15,687 nucleotides of DNA from an uncultured Lachnospiraceae bacterium (GCA_910578845.1 CAJTSL010000030.1:29280-44966); one strand, 5' to 3'. Shown: positions 6,082 through 14,127, counted from the first letter of the stretch. Numbers and translations are program-made. Notes: generated by a model not told the origin, from the letters alone.

Positions 6082-7098
6082 TTATTCTTCGTATCCATTC
6101 GGATTATTGCTCTGCCATCTCCAGGAATCGGCACACATTTCTTTGATGCCATATTTCGCTTCCCAGCCAAGCTCTCTCTTTGCTTTCTCGGCATTAGAAT
6201 AACAGGTCGCAATGTCCCCAGGGCGTCTTTCTTTTATCACATAAGGGATTTTAACGCCGGTCGCTTCTTCAAAGTTCTTGACAATATCAAGTACGCTGTA
6301 CCCTGTGCCTGTGCCAAGGTTATAAATGCATAACCCAGCTTTTTCTTCGATTTTCTTCAGTGCTTTCACATGTCCAATAGCCAGGTCAACCACATGGATA
6401 TAGTCGCGTACGCCAGTTCCGTCAGGTGTGTCATAATCGTTGCCAAAAACACCGAGTTCTTTTAATTTGCCAACTGCAACCTGTGTAATATAAGGCATCA
6501 GATTATTCGGAATGCCATTCGGGTTCTCACCGATCGTCCCGCTCTGATGGGCGCCAATAGGATTGAAATAACGTAACAGGATAACATTCCATTCCGGATC
6601 TGCTTTCTGCATATCGGAGAGAATCTGCTCTAACATGGATTTCGTCCATCCATAGGGATTGGTACATTGGCCTTTCGGACACTCTTCCGTAATCGGTATG
6701 ATCGCCGGGTCGCCATATACAGTTGCCGAAGATGAGAAAATGATGTTCTTCACGTTATGTTTCCTCATGACATCTACTAACGTTAACGTTCCCGCAATAT
6801 TATTCTCATAATATTCCCATGGCTTCGCTACGGATTCCCCAACTGCCTTTAACCCTGCGAAATGAATACAGGAATCAATCTGCTCCTTCGCAAATACGTC
6901 TTCCAATGCGTTCCTGTCCAGAATATCCGCACGGTAGAATTTCACCGGTTTGCCGGTAATCTTTTCTACCCTCTGTAATGATTTCTCACTGGAATTGGAT
7001 AGATTATCTACGACAACAACATCATAACCCGCATTCTGTAACTCAACCACCGTATGGGAACCGATATACCCCGCTCCGCCTGTTACCAAAATTGCCAT
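6082..7098 (-). CDS. galE: UDP-glucose 4-epimerase
   Basis: Interconverts UDP-glucose and UDP-galactose (in some homologues also the N-acetyl forms) with tightly bound NAD+, in the Leloir pathway and in supply of sugars for surface glycans. The 338-residue length matches GalE. The Rossmann motif GGAGYIGSH starts at Gly7. The catalytic residues fall at the same numbers as in Escherichia coli GalE: Ser124 in SSSATVYG, Tyr149 and Lys153 in NPYGWTK. FNPIGAH and the C-terminal RRPGDIATCYSNAEKAKRELGW region are also typical. The start is set by AAGGAGG just upstream. It lies 110 bases downstream of a UDPGP-type nucleotidyltransferase with no terminator between, so the two may be co-transcribed, although galE also has its own TTGACA promoter. 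A strong terminator closes the unit. Confidence 0.97.
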   Translation of the reverse strand: MAILVTGGAGYIGSHTVVELQNAGYDVVVVDNLSNSSEKSLQRVEKITGKPVKFYRADILDRNALEDVFAKEQIDSCIHFAGLKAVGESVAKPWEYYENNIAGTLTLVDVMRKHNVKNIIFSSSATVYGDPAIIPITEECPKGQCTNPYGWTKSMLEQILSDMQKADPEWNVILLRYFNPIGAHQSGTIGENPNGIPNNLMPYITQVAVGKLKELGVFGNDYDTPDGTGVRDYIHVVDLAIGHVKALKKIEEKAGLCIYNLGTGTGYSVLDIVKNFEEATGVKIPYVIKERRPGDIATCYSNAEKAKRELGWEAKYGIKEMCADSWRWQSNNPNGYEE

Positions 7099-7164
7099 AA
7101 TAGCGCCTCCTTATTTTTTGTCTTTTCATATCCTTATTTTACCCGCTTTTCCCTTTTTTCATCA

Positions 7165-7192
7165 AGCATAGAATGTTGGGCAAATCTGTCAA
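7165..7192 (-). promoter_or_regulatory. Internal promoter of galE
   Basis: On the minus strand a perfect TTGACA (7187-7192), a 16-base spacer, and TATGCT (7165-7170). It lies just beyond the stop codon of the upstream gene, giving a galE leader of about 60 bases. Confidence 0.55.
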
Positions 7193-7208
7193 AATGTTAT
7201 ATCGCATA

Positions 7209-8435
7209 TTATAGCTCTATCCCATTCTCTTTACATAATGCTCTTGCGCTTTCGACAGAATCAATTCCGGTCTTATTCTTAATCGGCGCAAACTCATAAT
7301 TGCGCTCCACTTCATAAGGCAGGCAGGATCCTAACTCGTGGATCATATCCAATACAAGCTGTTCATATTTATAACCGTTAGGCTCTTCGGGTTTTACGGC
7401 TTCTCCGTTTTCATCCAGGCAAGGGATCTTTTTCTCCACTATATGAAGCGGCAGTTTCTTCGCTACAATTTCTTCGAGCGCTTTTTCCCTGAATAAATAA
7501 TTGAGGATCACGCCAAAACTGTATGCCGGCTCGCCATTTTCATCTTTGGCATTCATCAGCTCTTCTGTCAGCTCATAATATTCCACAATAGAGGGTTTTC
7601 CGTCCTCTAAGCATACCACGCCGATTCTTTCATCCGGCGCATTCTTGCATACGACTTTAGCGCCGACATCACTATTGGTCTGAATTGTCGCACCGACAAA
7701 GCATGGGTCTGCAATCCTCTGTAACACGTTATCTACTGCGAATACATTCAGCCATTCAATCCCCGCTTCATGGATTTTATCTACAACGCCCCATTTTACC
7801 ATCGAGGTGAACCAGCCGCCATTCCCATTGGGAGATGTGGAAATTTTATATTTTTCTTCCATATATACTTTCCCGTTATAATCCGTTGCCGGCGCCATCT
7901 CCTGCATGAAGAAGGTGATATATTCCGGCCGGTAACCAAAGTAGTTCTTTTCTGCAAAAAATTGGGTCGTCGCCTCATGATTCTTATCGCTTGTCATCAC
8001 AAACAGATGAATCCAGGCATCCGCCGCGTGCACCACATCCAGTAAGTTCTCAATCAGCCTCTGGAAAATAAAGACCTCTTTCGTCAGCCCGATATCATAT
8101 AAGCCTTTAGGCGCATCAGAGCCAAGCCTTGTCCCCATGCCACCTGCCAAAAGAACTGCGCCTACCTTCCCGGCCTTAATCGCCTCCATGCCGATCGCGG
8201 TAAATTCCTCTCTTCTTTCCGCTATTTCTTTTAACTGCATCGCAGATAACGGTGAGATCTTTCCTTTCTGGTTTAGCTCTTCTTTATGCTTACAAGAATC
8301 TGTCATGGTAAAATCCGTATCTTCCACCTGTTTTAAGAGCATCTCCTGCTCTTCTTTCGTCAGTTCATCATAATACTTTAATACATGCAGTTGTCCAAAT
8401 TTCTCCAATTTCTCATAGGCTCTTTGATAATCCAT
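7209..8435 (-). CDS. UDPGP-type nucleotidyltransferase (UDP-sugar pyrophosphorylase)
   Basis: A cytosolic uridylyltransferase of the eukaryotic-like UDPGP family (UAP1/AGX and UGP2 type), not the bacterial GalU family. It should join UTP and a sugar 1-phosphate to give a UDP-sugar and pyrophosphate. The nucleotide-binding signature LAGGMGTRLGSDAPKG is at 96-111; further family features are the SPNGNGG segment and LNVFAVDNVLQRIADP in the middle. Whether it prefers glucose 1-phosphate or N-acetylglucosamine 1-phosphate cannot be decided by eye. The adjacent galE would act on either product. Three ATGs lie in a row (8445, 8439, 8433 as lower ends). Only the third has a GGAG at a good 6-base distance, so I start at 8435 (408 residues); the longest form would add MEME. 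The length is near that of the bacterial members. No terminator separates it from galE. Confidence 0.85.
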   Translation of the reverse strand: MDYQRAYEKLEKFGQLHVLKYYDELTKEEQEMLLKQVEDTDFTMTDSCKHKEELNQKGKISPLSAMQLKEIAERREEFTAIGMEAIKAGKVGAVLLAGGMGTRLGSDAPKGLYDIGLTKEVFIFQRLIENLLDVVHAADAWIHLFVMTSDKNHEATTQFFAEKNYFGYRPEYITFFMQEMAPATDYNGKVYMEEKYKISTSPNGNGGWFTSMVKWGVVDKIHEAGIEWLNVFAVDNVLQRIADPCFVGATIQTNSDVGAKVVCKNAPDERIGVVCLEDGKPSIVEYYELTEELMNAKDENGEPAYSFGVILNYLFREKALEEIVAKKLPLHIVEKKIPCLDENGEAVKPEEPNGYKYEQLVLDMIHELGSCLPYEVERNYEFAPIKNKTGIDSVESARALCKENGIEL

Positions 8436-8451
8436 CTCCATCTCCATTTCT

Positions 8452-8505
8452 GCACGATAGCCGTGCGCCGTCTACCCAATATCTGCCGCAACGTTACGAC
8501 ATTAC
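8452..8505 (-). promoter_or_regulatory. Structured leader of the UDPGP gene
   Basis: The roughly 110-base leader contains two inverted repeats: TGCCGTAA with TTGCGGCA (8 pairs including one G-U on the minus strand, loop about 10 bases, near 8480-8505) and GCACG with CGTGC (8452-8466), the latter ending about 17 bases above the chosen start. They could be an operator or a translation-control fold. I recognise no known riboswitch. Confidence 0.3.
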
Positions 8506-8553
8506 GGCAAGGGCGTTATTGCAATCTGCGCGGATATGACCGCTTGTGCTAGT

Positions 8554-8582
8554 ATTTTAACATAAATGGGATGCATGCTCAA
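8554..8582 (-). promoter_or_regulatory. Promoter of the UDPGP gene
   Basis: On the minus strand TTGAGC (8577-8582), a 17-base spacer and TAAAAT (8554-8559), preceded by a TG one base above the box (extended -10). The transcript would begin near 8547. Confidence 0.6.
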
Positions 8583-8615
8583 TGGGCGATCTCGGGAAAC
8601 TGCCGGCTTCTAAAT

Positions 8616-8825
8616 TCATGATATTCTCTCTTTCAAAACTTTTACATCCGTTTCCAGCCTCCTGACTCTAATCGCCAACATCTCCACCTCATTGCCAGGC
8701 CGCATAGCATCACGCAGATTCCTTGATAAATCCAGATGCCCTTCCGCGACACGCTGGATATTGACGCGGATTTCATTTTCAATTGTCAAGTCGAGTCTCG
8801 TTACCTTATGCTTGACATCGGTAAC
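8616..8825 (-). pseudogene. 5'-truncated remnant of a coiled-coil hypothetical protein
   Basis: On the minus strand a 69-codon frame runs from just after an in-frame TAA (8826-8828) to a TGA (8616-8618). It has no ATG until residue 43 or so, and no ribosome site. The translation has a clear protein character: DVKHKVTRLDLTIENEIR, then a VAEGHLDLSRNL segment, and a C-terminal heptad-like ALRVRRLETDVKVLKERIS-type helix. It matches my memory of the C-terminal third of a coiled-coil family frequent in Lachnospiraceae, in which the LTIENEIR and EGHLDLSR segments follow a long N-terminal coiled coil. The N-terminal part is absent, and promoter sequence of the lipoprotein gene on the other strand begins where it should be. 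It is therefore probably a decayed fragment. The family assignment is recollection. Confidence 0.6.
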
Positions 8826-8873
8826 TTAAATATATACAAGCGGCTTGCATTCCTTTCCAGTTCATTCTACAAT
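8812..8873 (+). promoter_or_regulatory. Promoter region of the first lipoprotein gene
   Basis: The better candidate is TTGCAT (8845-8850), 17 bases, TACAAT (8868-8873), giving a leader of about 30 bases. A second, overlapping candidate is a perfect TTGACA (8812-8817), 17 bases, TACAAG (8835-8840). The region lies at the broken 5' end of the antisense pseudogene. Confidence 0.55.
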
Positions 8874-8911
8874 TTATATGATCACCATATTTTCATCAGG
8901 AGGAAACTGCC

Positions 8912-10270
8912 ATGCGTCAGAAAACAATTCTCTCCGTCACCGTATCCGTCATGCTCATATCCCAATGTTGCGCCTGTGCGAGCCAAAAAGATGCCGCCAT
9001 GGACTTCCATGCCGCCTCACGATCAGCTTGGCCTACAGAAACATCCATGCATTTGACCATACAGGAGATACAAGAAATGCAGGATCGCCAGAACATGGCT
9101 AACATACCGGAAATACAAAGCATACAGGGCATACATAACGTGCAAGCCACAAATGGCGCGCCTATGATAACTTACACTGCACTCACGTCCCCTGTCGCAC
9201 TTGTATTTTATACCGAAGAACAAAGCACGGCAATCAGAGACCATACAATTTATACAAACCGTTGTGTGTATCCGATCGTTACGATAGAGGGCAACGAAAG
9301 CGCTGCTGCTAAAATCAACGCTGATATCCAGAAGCGAGTTGATGCCTATCAAGCTAGCGCCAACACGTTTTCGTTTGCCGAAGATGATTATCAGCATTAT
9401 GTGGAAGAAGATTTTTTGCCCTCCTATTATGATGAACTTATCTTTACAGCGGCACGCGCCGACAACCGTGTCATTTCCTTTCTCGTAATGGACCAGTCCT
9501 ATGGCGGCGGCGCACATGGCATGGACTATTACACCGGCCTTAACTATGATACCAAAACCGGCGAGCGTATCTCTTTCTCAGAACTTAGCGACAATGCCGA
9601 TCGTTTCCGGCAAGATACGCTCGCTTATCATCAAAGCCTTGCCGCCACTGCATCATTTCAAAGCATTATGTACAATGACGCCACCGATGATTTAGAACAA
9701 GTGCTTTATCAAGATGGCCGATGGTATTTCTCTATGTCCGGTTTAGTCTTTTTCAGTAATCCCTATGAACTTGGCGCCTTTTATGCCGGCGAAATAGAAT
9801 TTACGATCCCCTACGACGATCTGGCAGAAATGAACCTGAACGAAGAATACGCCTATGAAGGGATCCCTCTTATCCACTTACAGAGCGAAGAGCCTTATTT
9901 CTATGATATCAACGGCGACGGGATAGAAGAAGAAATCCAATTCTATATTGATAACATGGGAAGCTCTGGGACAGACCTCCATTTCTTCATCAATGGCACC
10001 GACTTTGCCACGACACATAAAGAGTTAGCGGAACAGTTTTCAGACAATTACTATATCTCCTGCTGGGCAAAATGTTTCTTGTATGATATAGACGAATCGG
10101 ATGATCTGATAGAAATCCTTTTCCAAATGAACTACTCCGATTGGGAAGAGGACATCCTTGCCCCTCATACGTTCTTCTACCGTTATGAAAAAAGCGGCGC
10201 CCTGACTTATCTTGGCAAACTGGAAACAACCGCAAATGCCCCGACTACACTATTTCATTTTGTGCCATAA
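8912..10270 (+). CDS. Lipoprotein-like DUF4163/DUF3298 protein with C-terminal FG-GAP-like part
   Basis: A 452-residue exported protein. It has a signal peptide (1-21) ending in a Cys cluster (Cys19, Cys20, Cys22); the lipobox is non-standard, as in its neighbour. Residues 50-79 are ten tandem three-residue repeats of the IQE type. From about 113 to 305 follows a DUF4163/DUF3298 module, as in the deacetylase PdaC and anti-sigma factor RsiV, marked by YPIVTIEGN, SYGGGAHGMDYYTGLNYDTKTGE and SNPYELGAFYAGEIEFTIPY. The C-terminal 130 residues hold a calcium-loop-like D332-x-N-x-D-G-x-x-E, as in FG-GAP/VCBS repeats. No catalytic domain is present, so a surface binding role at the outer face of the membrane is inferred. 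AGGAGG at 8898-8903 fixes the start. A paralogue without the C-terminal part follows 113 bases later on the same strand. Confidence 0.75.
   Translation: MRQKTILSVTVSVMLISQCCACASQKDAAMDFHAASRSAWPTETSMHLTIQEIQEMQDRQNMANIPEIQSIQGIHNVQATNGAPMITYTALTSPVALVFYTEEQSTAIRDHTIYTNRCVYPIVTIEGNESAAAKINADIQKRVDAYQASANTFSFAEDDYQHYVEEDFLPSYYDELIFTAARADNRVISFLVMDQSYGGGAHGMDYYTGLNYDTKTGERISFSELSDNADRFRQDTLAYHQSLAATASFQSIMYNDATDDLEQVLYQDGRWYFSMSGLVFFSNPYELGAFYAGEIEFTIPYDDLAEMNLNEEYAYEGIPLIHLQSEEPYFYDINGDGIEEEIQFYIDNMGSSGTDLHFFINGTDFATTHKELAEQFSDNYYISCWAKCFLYDIDESDDLIEILFQMNYSDWEEDILAPHTFFYRYEKSGALTYLGKLETTANAPTTLFHFVP
9059..9148 (+). repeat. Ten in-frame 9-base repeats coding (I/M)-Q-x
   Basis: Inside the first lipoprotein gene ten consecutive 9-base units of the type ATACARGAR encode IQE, IQE, MQD, RQN, MAN, IPE, IQS, IQG, IHN, VQA (residues 50-79). 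The period is exact over 90 bases without insertions. The units have diverged, most in the middle. It forms the tether between the membrane anchor and the folded domain. Confidence 0.75.
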
Positions 10271-10317
10271 TATGTTATAACTTATCCTAGTGCAATATGT
10301 CTGGTTCATTTTAAGAA

Positions 10318-10337
10318 ATGTGCCTTTGGGCACCCTA
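10318..10337 (+). other. Small hairpin between the two lipoprotein genes
   Basis: GTGCC and GGCAC form a 5-bp stem with a short loop near 10320-10334, without a following T-run. It may be a processing or partial termination site within a two-gene transcript. I see no strong promoter in the 113-base gap, so co-transcription from the upstream promoter is likely. Confidence 0.3.
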
Positions 10338-10383
10338 ATACGAAAGTACAATTGCATAATTTCGCAAAACGAGGAGGAATTCT

Positions 10384-11382
10384 ATGAAAAAGAACAATAA
10401 GAACAAGAAATGCATCTACGCTGCGCTCGCATCCGCCATGCTCTTGTGCAGTGCCTGTGGCGCACAAAACGCTGCGCAAACTAATGATGACACTGCCCAG
10501 GAAAGCATACAGGACAACAATCTTGCCGCAACTATGACAGACGCTCCCGACCAGGATGATGCCACTGCGGAGAATAACACCACAGGCTCTACAGAAGACA
10601 GCGCAGACCGCAACAATAACAGCAACGCTAATAACGATAACGGAAACAACGGCGACCACATCAATGAAGAGCCTACGGATAATGACGAAAACCCTGCCCA
10701 GATTTCCATCACCTATGAAACGATAGAAAACAACGATACCGCAGAGGATGGCACGTCCATTTATACCAGTTCCATCAACTATCCTATCGTCTCCATTGAA
10801 GGCAACGCGGCAGCCGCAGAGAAAATCAACGCCGACATATTAGAAAGAGTCAATACTTTCCAAGCTGATACGACGACACTCGATACCGCCAGGGAAATTT
10901 ACCAGGTAGAAGCGGCAGACTCTGAGTATCCTTTCCTTGGTTACTCTTCCGATATGACTTTTGCCACCGTGCGTTCTGACAGCAATGTCATTTCTTTTGT
11001 CATGTCGTTTTATAACTTTTCGGGCGGCGCACACGGTAATTATTACAACTTAGGCATCAACTACAACACGAAAAGCGGCGAACTGATTCCCTTTGACGCA
11101 CTAGGGAAAGACCCCGGAGCATTCTATGCCGACACGCTCGCCTATAACAAAGAGCTTGCCGCAACCGAATCCTATCAGGAAAGAATGTTTGAAAATGCCA
11201 TAGAAGATTTGGAAACAGTATTATACGAAGATGAGAAATGGTATCTATCCCCAGACGGGCTTGTGTTTATCAGCAATCCTTACGAACTCGGCCCCTATGT
11301 AGCCGGTATGATAGAATTTACCATTCCTTACCAAGATTTAGAGAATATGGGATTAAACCAAGAATACTGGTATACGGAATAA
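10384..11382 (+). CDS. Lipoprotein-like DUF4163/DUF3298 protein, second paralogue
   Basis: A 332-residue exported protein, shorter sister of the preceding gene product. It has a basic N-terminus, a hydrophobic segment, and a probable lipidated Cys25 in LLCSACG. A long low-complexity linker (about 26-108) rich in Asn, Asp, Thr and Glu takes the place of the IQE repeats of the sister. From about 130 to the end the DUF4163/DUF3298 module aligns closely with the sister: YPIVSIEGN, FSGGAHGNYYNLGINYNTKSGE, ADTLAYNKELAATESYQ and SNPYELGPYVAGMIEFTIPYQDL. It stops where the sister continues into the FG-GAP-like part. The pair looks like a tandem duplication followed by loss or gain of the C-terminal part and replacement of the linker. 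AGGAGG at 10372-10377 fixes the start. The function is unknown; binding of wall material or sensing outside the membrane is inference. Confidence 0.78.
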   Translation: MKKNNKNKKCIYAALASAMLLCSACGAQNAAQTNDDTAQESIQDNNLAATMTDAPDQDDATAENNTTGSTEDSADRNNNSNANNDNGNNGDHINEEPTDNDENPAQISITYETIENNDTAEDGTSIYTSSINYPIVSIEGNAAAAEKINADILERVNTFQADTTTLDTAREIYQVEAADSEYPFLGYSSDMTFATVRSDSNVISFVMSFYNFSGGAHGNYYNLGINYNTKSGELIPFDALGKDPGAFYADTLAYNKELAATESYQERMFENAIEDLETVLYEDEKWYLSPDGLVFISNPYELGPYVAGMIEFTIPYQDLENMGLNQEYWYTE

Positions 11383-11384
11383 TA

Positions 11385-11417
11385 CGGGTACGCCGCTCTT
11401 TTGTCTGCGCATACCCG
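11385..11417. terminator. Possible bidirectional terminator between convergent genes
   Basis: CGGGTA (11385-11390) pairs with TACCCG (11412-11417), and CGC/GCG can extend the stem past a small bulge. On the minus strand TATTATT follows, which suits the DUF4422 transcript. On the plus strand no T-run follows. It lies directly after the stop of the second lipoprotein gene. Confidence 0.4.
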
Positions 11418-11443
11418 CCTACAGAGCCTTGCATTTCAACGTC

Positions 11444-12556
11444 TTAGTTGCCCAGACATCCGGACATCGTATCTATGACATGCTCTAATTGCGCTTCCTC
11501 GGTGCAGAACAGTCTCGCAGATGCCTCTACAGCAATCTCCGATATCTGTTCTTCCCTGAGGAAGCGAAGGTCTTCCGGCTGTAGCTCTCCTAATTTACAG
11601 GCATTGATACAATCATTGAGCTTACTGAAATATTGCATCAGCGCATCGAAATCCTGTATTCTGTCCAAGAGGCATTCCCCAAGTTCCTGCCGCTCTAATT
11701 CACAGACTGCGACCACCTGCATAGCCATCTTGAGCTCTCCCGTAATGTCCGAAGCTTCCATTAAGACGTCCGGCCTTTTCTGTAGGGATTCCAGGAAATA
11801 TGCTTTCGCTCCCGCAATATCTTTTTCCAGGAAAAATCCCGCCAGTTTCTCTTTCATCTGCTTCGTCTCATATTTCTCCGTTGTCATGCCAATCTTGCAT
11901 TCATAGACTTTCAGTCCCTTTGTCTCCACCCAGACAAGCAGCAAAAACTCCGAAATAAAGCCATATACCCTTTTATGATAGTCGTCATAGCGATCTGCAT
12001 CAATCCGCTTCTCCACTTCTTCGAAAATAGAGAACAGCCACGCGCAATATTCATCATATAATGCCTTATCCGCCACCATCATATTCGCAAAATAAGTGCC
12101 TCTCTCATGTACCAGACGCTCAAAGGTCTCATAATATGCAGGGTATTTCTGCCGGATGACCTCTCCTGTCGTTACCAAATCGAAAATATTATAATCACTG
12201 GCATAACCGTCAAAATAGGAATAATTTAATTTCAGTTTTTTCGATGTAATGATATCATATTCCTGTAAAATCGAAAGATAATCTTGCCTGCTTAAGATCC
12301 GCCCTTCCTCCGTACAGAAATATCTTCTATAATGACATATCCCGACATAATCCGTAGTACGTATATTTTTCCAGACCCAGTACACGCCGGTCAGCTCCCC
12401 ATAGTAACAGTTCTTAGCTGAAATATTGTCCCCGCTGTCATCTCCTAAATATCCCAGATCACCACCGCAAGCCCTGCCGACCTGCAATGGGACGTAGATG
12501 GGATCAGAAGGTTCTGCAAATTTTTTATGTGTCATTGTGAAAATCGTTACTGCCAT
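11444..12556 (-). CDS. DUF4422 glycosyltransferase-like protein
   Basis: A 370-residue soluble protein whose first 230 residues match DUF4422, a family found in capsule, exopolysaccharide and O-antigen clusters and usually taken as glycosyltransferases; the sugar donor and acceptor are unknown. Family marks visible here are the N-terminal TIFTMTHKKF, GDDSGDNIS (38-46), ELTGVYWVWKN (54-64) and VGICHYRRYF (71-80). From about 235 on follows a helical, Leu- and Glu-rich tail of some 135 residues that could be a TPR-like or oligomerisation part and is not, as I recall, part of the core domain. CGGAGGAA lies just upstream of the ATG at 12556. It follows the second MATE gene after 58 bases without a terminator, so both are probably one operon. 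No other polysaccharide gene is beside it. Confidence 0.8.
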   Translation of the reverse strand: MAVTIFTMTHKKFAEPSDPIYVPLQVGRACGGDLGYLGDDSGDNISAKNCYYGELTGVYWVWKNIRTTDYVGICHYRRYFCTEEGRILSRQDYLSILQEYDIITSKKLKLNYSYFDGYASDYNIFDLVTTGEVIRQKYPAYYETFERLVHERGTYFANMMVADKALYDEYCAWLFSIFEEVEKRIDADRYDDYHKRVYGFISEFLLLVWVETKGLKVYECKIGMTTEKYETKQMKEKLAGFFLEKDIAGAKAYFLESLQKRPDVLMEASDITGELKMAMQVVAVCELERQELGECLLDRIQDFDALMQYFSKLNDCINACKLGELQPEDLRFLREEQISEIAVEASARLFCTEEAQLEHVIDTMSGCLGN

Positions 12557-12614
12557 TATTTCCTCCGTTCTAAAACATTACAAACTCCCGATTGCATCAT
12601 TAACATAGGATCCC

Positions 12615-13979
12615 TTAAACAGCCAATTCCCCACCCGCATGCAGATTACGCAGCCGCTCCACATCTTTCCGTGCGTGGATATAAGCCGGAATCAGGAAAA
12701 TATCTGCGAAAATCCACGCAAGCGGGTTAGCAAACCCGACAGCCGTAAATCCAAACAACGGCACTAACACGAATCCCGCCAGTCCCCTTGCCAGCATCTC
12801 AAACATGCCTGCGAAGACCGCAAGCTTACTATATCCCATGCCTTGTATCATGAAACGTACAATGTTCACCAATGCAAGAGGGAAATAGAAGCAGACATTG
12901 ACAGTAATAAACCAGAGCGCATTCTCTAATATGGCTGTCTCACTGCCCTCAACGAATAATGTTAACAGATTATCGCCAAAAAGCAAGACGATCCCCAATG
13001 CAAGGACAGAATATACCGCGCCCAGAAGCGCGCAGCTCTTAATCCCGCTGCTGACCCTGTCGAATTTGCCCGCCCCTACATTCTGCCCTCCATAGGTCGC
13101 CATCGTAGAGCCCATGGCGTCAAACGGACATGCCAGAAGCATGCTCAGCTTACCGCCAGCCGTAACCGCCGCCACCGCATCGGAGCCGATCCCGTTGACC
13201 GCGCTCTGTAAAACAACACTGCCGATTGCCGTAATAGAATACTGCAATCCCATTGGGAGTCCCATATTGCATAATTTACCTATGAAAATCTTGTCTTTCG
13301 CCCAGTCTTCCTTGCTCATTTGCAGAATAGCGAACTTCTTCTTCATGAAGAAGAAACAGCAAACGCCGGAAGCTGCCTGTGAGACGACCGTAGCAACCGC
13401 AGCGCCTGCAACGCCCCAATGGAACACAATGATACAGAGCAAATCTAAGACAATATTTAAAAGCGCCGCCATTGTCAGGAAAATGACCGGCGTCTTGCTA
13501 TCGCCAAGCGAACGGATAATCGCAGCAGTCATATTGTAGAGATACGTGACCGGAATCCCCAGGAATATAATCACGATATAGCTGTAAGAACCTTCTATGA
13601 TATTCTCCGGCGTCCGCATAAGCCTTAAAATGGGATTGCATAAAAGGACAACTACAATTGTCATGACAATCGCAAAAGCAATGGCGAGGCGGACGCTGTT
13701 CGCCACATACTTACGAAGATTCTTCTCATTCCCTGCACCGAACTCTTGCGCGATCGGAATCGCAAACCCATTACAGACGCCCATGCAAAAACCGATGATC
13801 AAAAAATTGACCGACCCGGTCGCTCCTACTGCCGCCAACGCATCGACGCCAAGATAATGTCCGACGATAATCGTATCTACCATGCTATAAAACTGCTGGA
13901 ACAACAAACCAAATAATAGCGGAACCGAAAATCCGAGAATCAGCTTCATCGGACTCCCTTTCGTCATATCTTTTTCCAT
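12615..13979 (-). CDS. MATE family exporter (second copy)
   Basis: A 454-residue, twelve-helix exporter of the MATE family. The N-terminal signature is SVPLLFGLLFQQFYSMVDT with IIVGHYLG, followed by AAVGATGSVNFLIIGFCMGVCNGFAIP. The second half starts near LCNMGLPMGLQYSITAIG, typical of the clostridial branch. It aligns along its whole length with the transporter at 4513-5874 but is well diverged, so this is not a recent duplication. The substrate is unknown. GGAGG about 8 bases upstream sets the start. It heads a two-gene unit with a DUF4422 protein. A MATE protein beside a glycan enzyme could point to export of a lipid-linked or glycosylated compound (the related MurJ/Wzx flippases share the fold), but this is speculation. 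Its promoter is overlapped by a dyad suited to a MarR- or TetR-type repressor. Confidence 0.9.
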   Translation of the reverse strand: MEKDMTKGSPMKLILGFSVPLLFGLLFQQFYSMVDTIIVGHYLGVDALAAVGATGSVNFLIIGFCMGVCNGFAIPIAQEFGAGNEKNLRKYVANSVRLAIAFAIVMTIVVVLLCNPILRLMRTPENIIEGSYSYIVIIFLGIPVTYLYNMTAAIIRSLGDSKTPVIFLTMAALLNIVLDLLCIIVFHWGVAGAAVATVVSQAASGVCCFFFMKKKFAILQMSKEDWAKDKIFIGKLCNMGLPMGLQYSITAIGSVVLQSAVNGIGSDAVAAVTAGGKLSMLLACPFDAMGSTMATYGGQNVGAGKFDRVSSGIKSCALLGAVYSVLALGIVLLFGDNLLTLFVEGSETAILENALWFITVNVCFYFPLALVNIVRFMIQGMGYSKLAVFAGMFEMLARGLAGFVLVPLFGFTAVGFANPLAWIFADIFLIPAYIHARKDVERLRNLHAGGELAV

Positions 13980-14099
13980 AATATGCCTCCATTCTTACGC
14001 AACTTGCGAATTTGTGCTTACACCGGAAATTCCCCTATAAGCCTGCATCGTCCCGGACAGGCATCTCCTCAGATTTCCCTAAAATCAGAAATCTTCTAC

Positions 14100-14127
14100 A
14101 TCATACCGCAAGTATATAAATTGTCAA
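14100..14127 (-). promoter_or_regulatory. Promoter of the second MATE operon
   Basis: On the minus strand a perfect TTGACA (14122-14127), a 16-base spacer, and TATGAT (14100-14105). The transcript would begin near 14093. Confidence 0.7.

Noticed and set aside
8917..9517. Cys-rich minus-strand frames (77 and 164 codons) opposite the first lipoprotein
   Set aside because: The repetitive Cys/Met/Ile pattern is the antisense reading of the 9-base IQE repeats; no ribosome site or promoter supports it.
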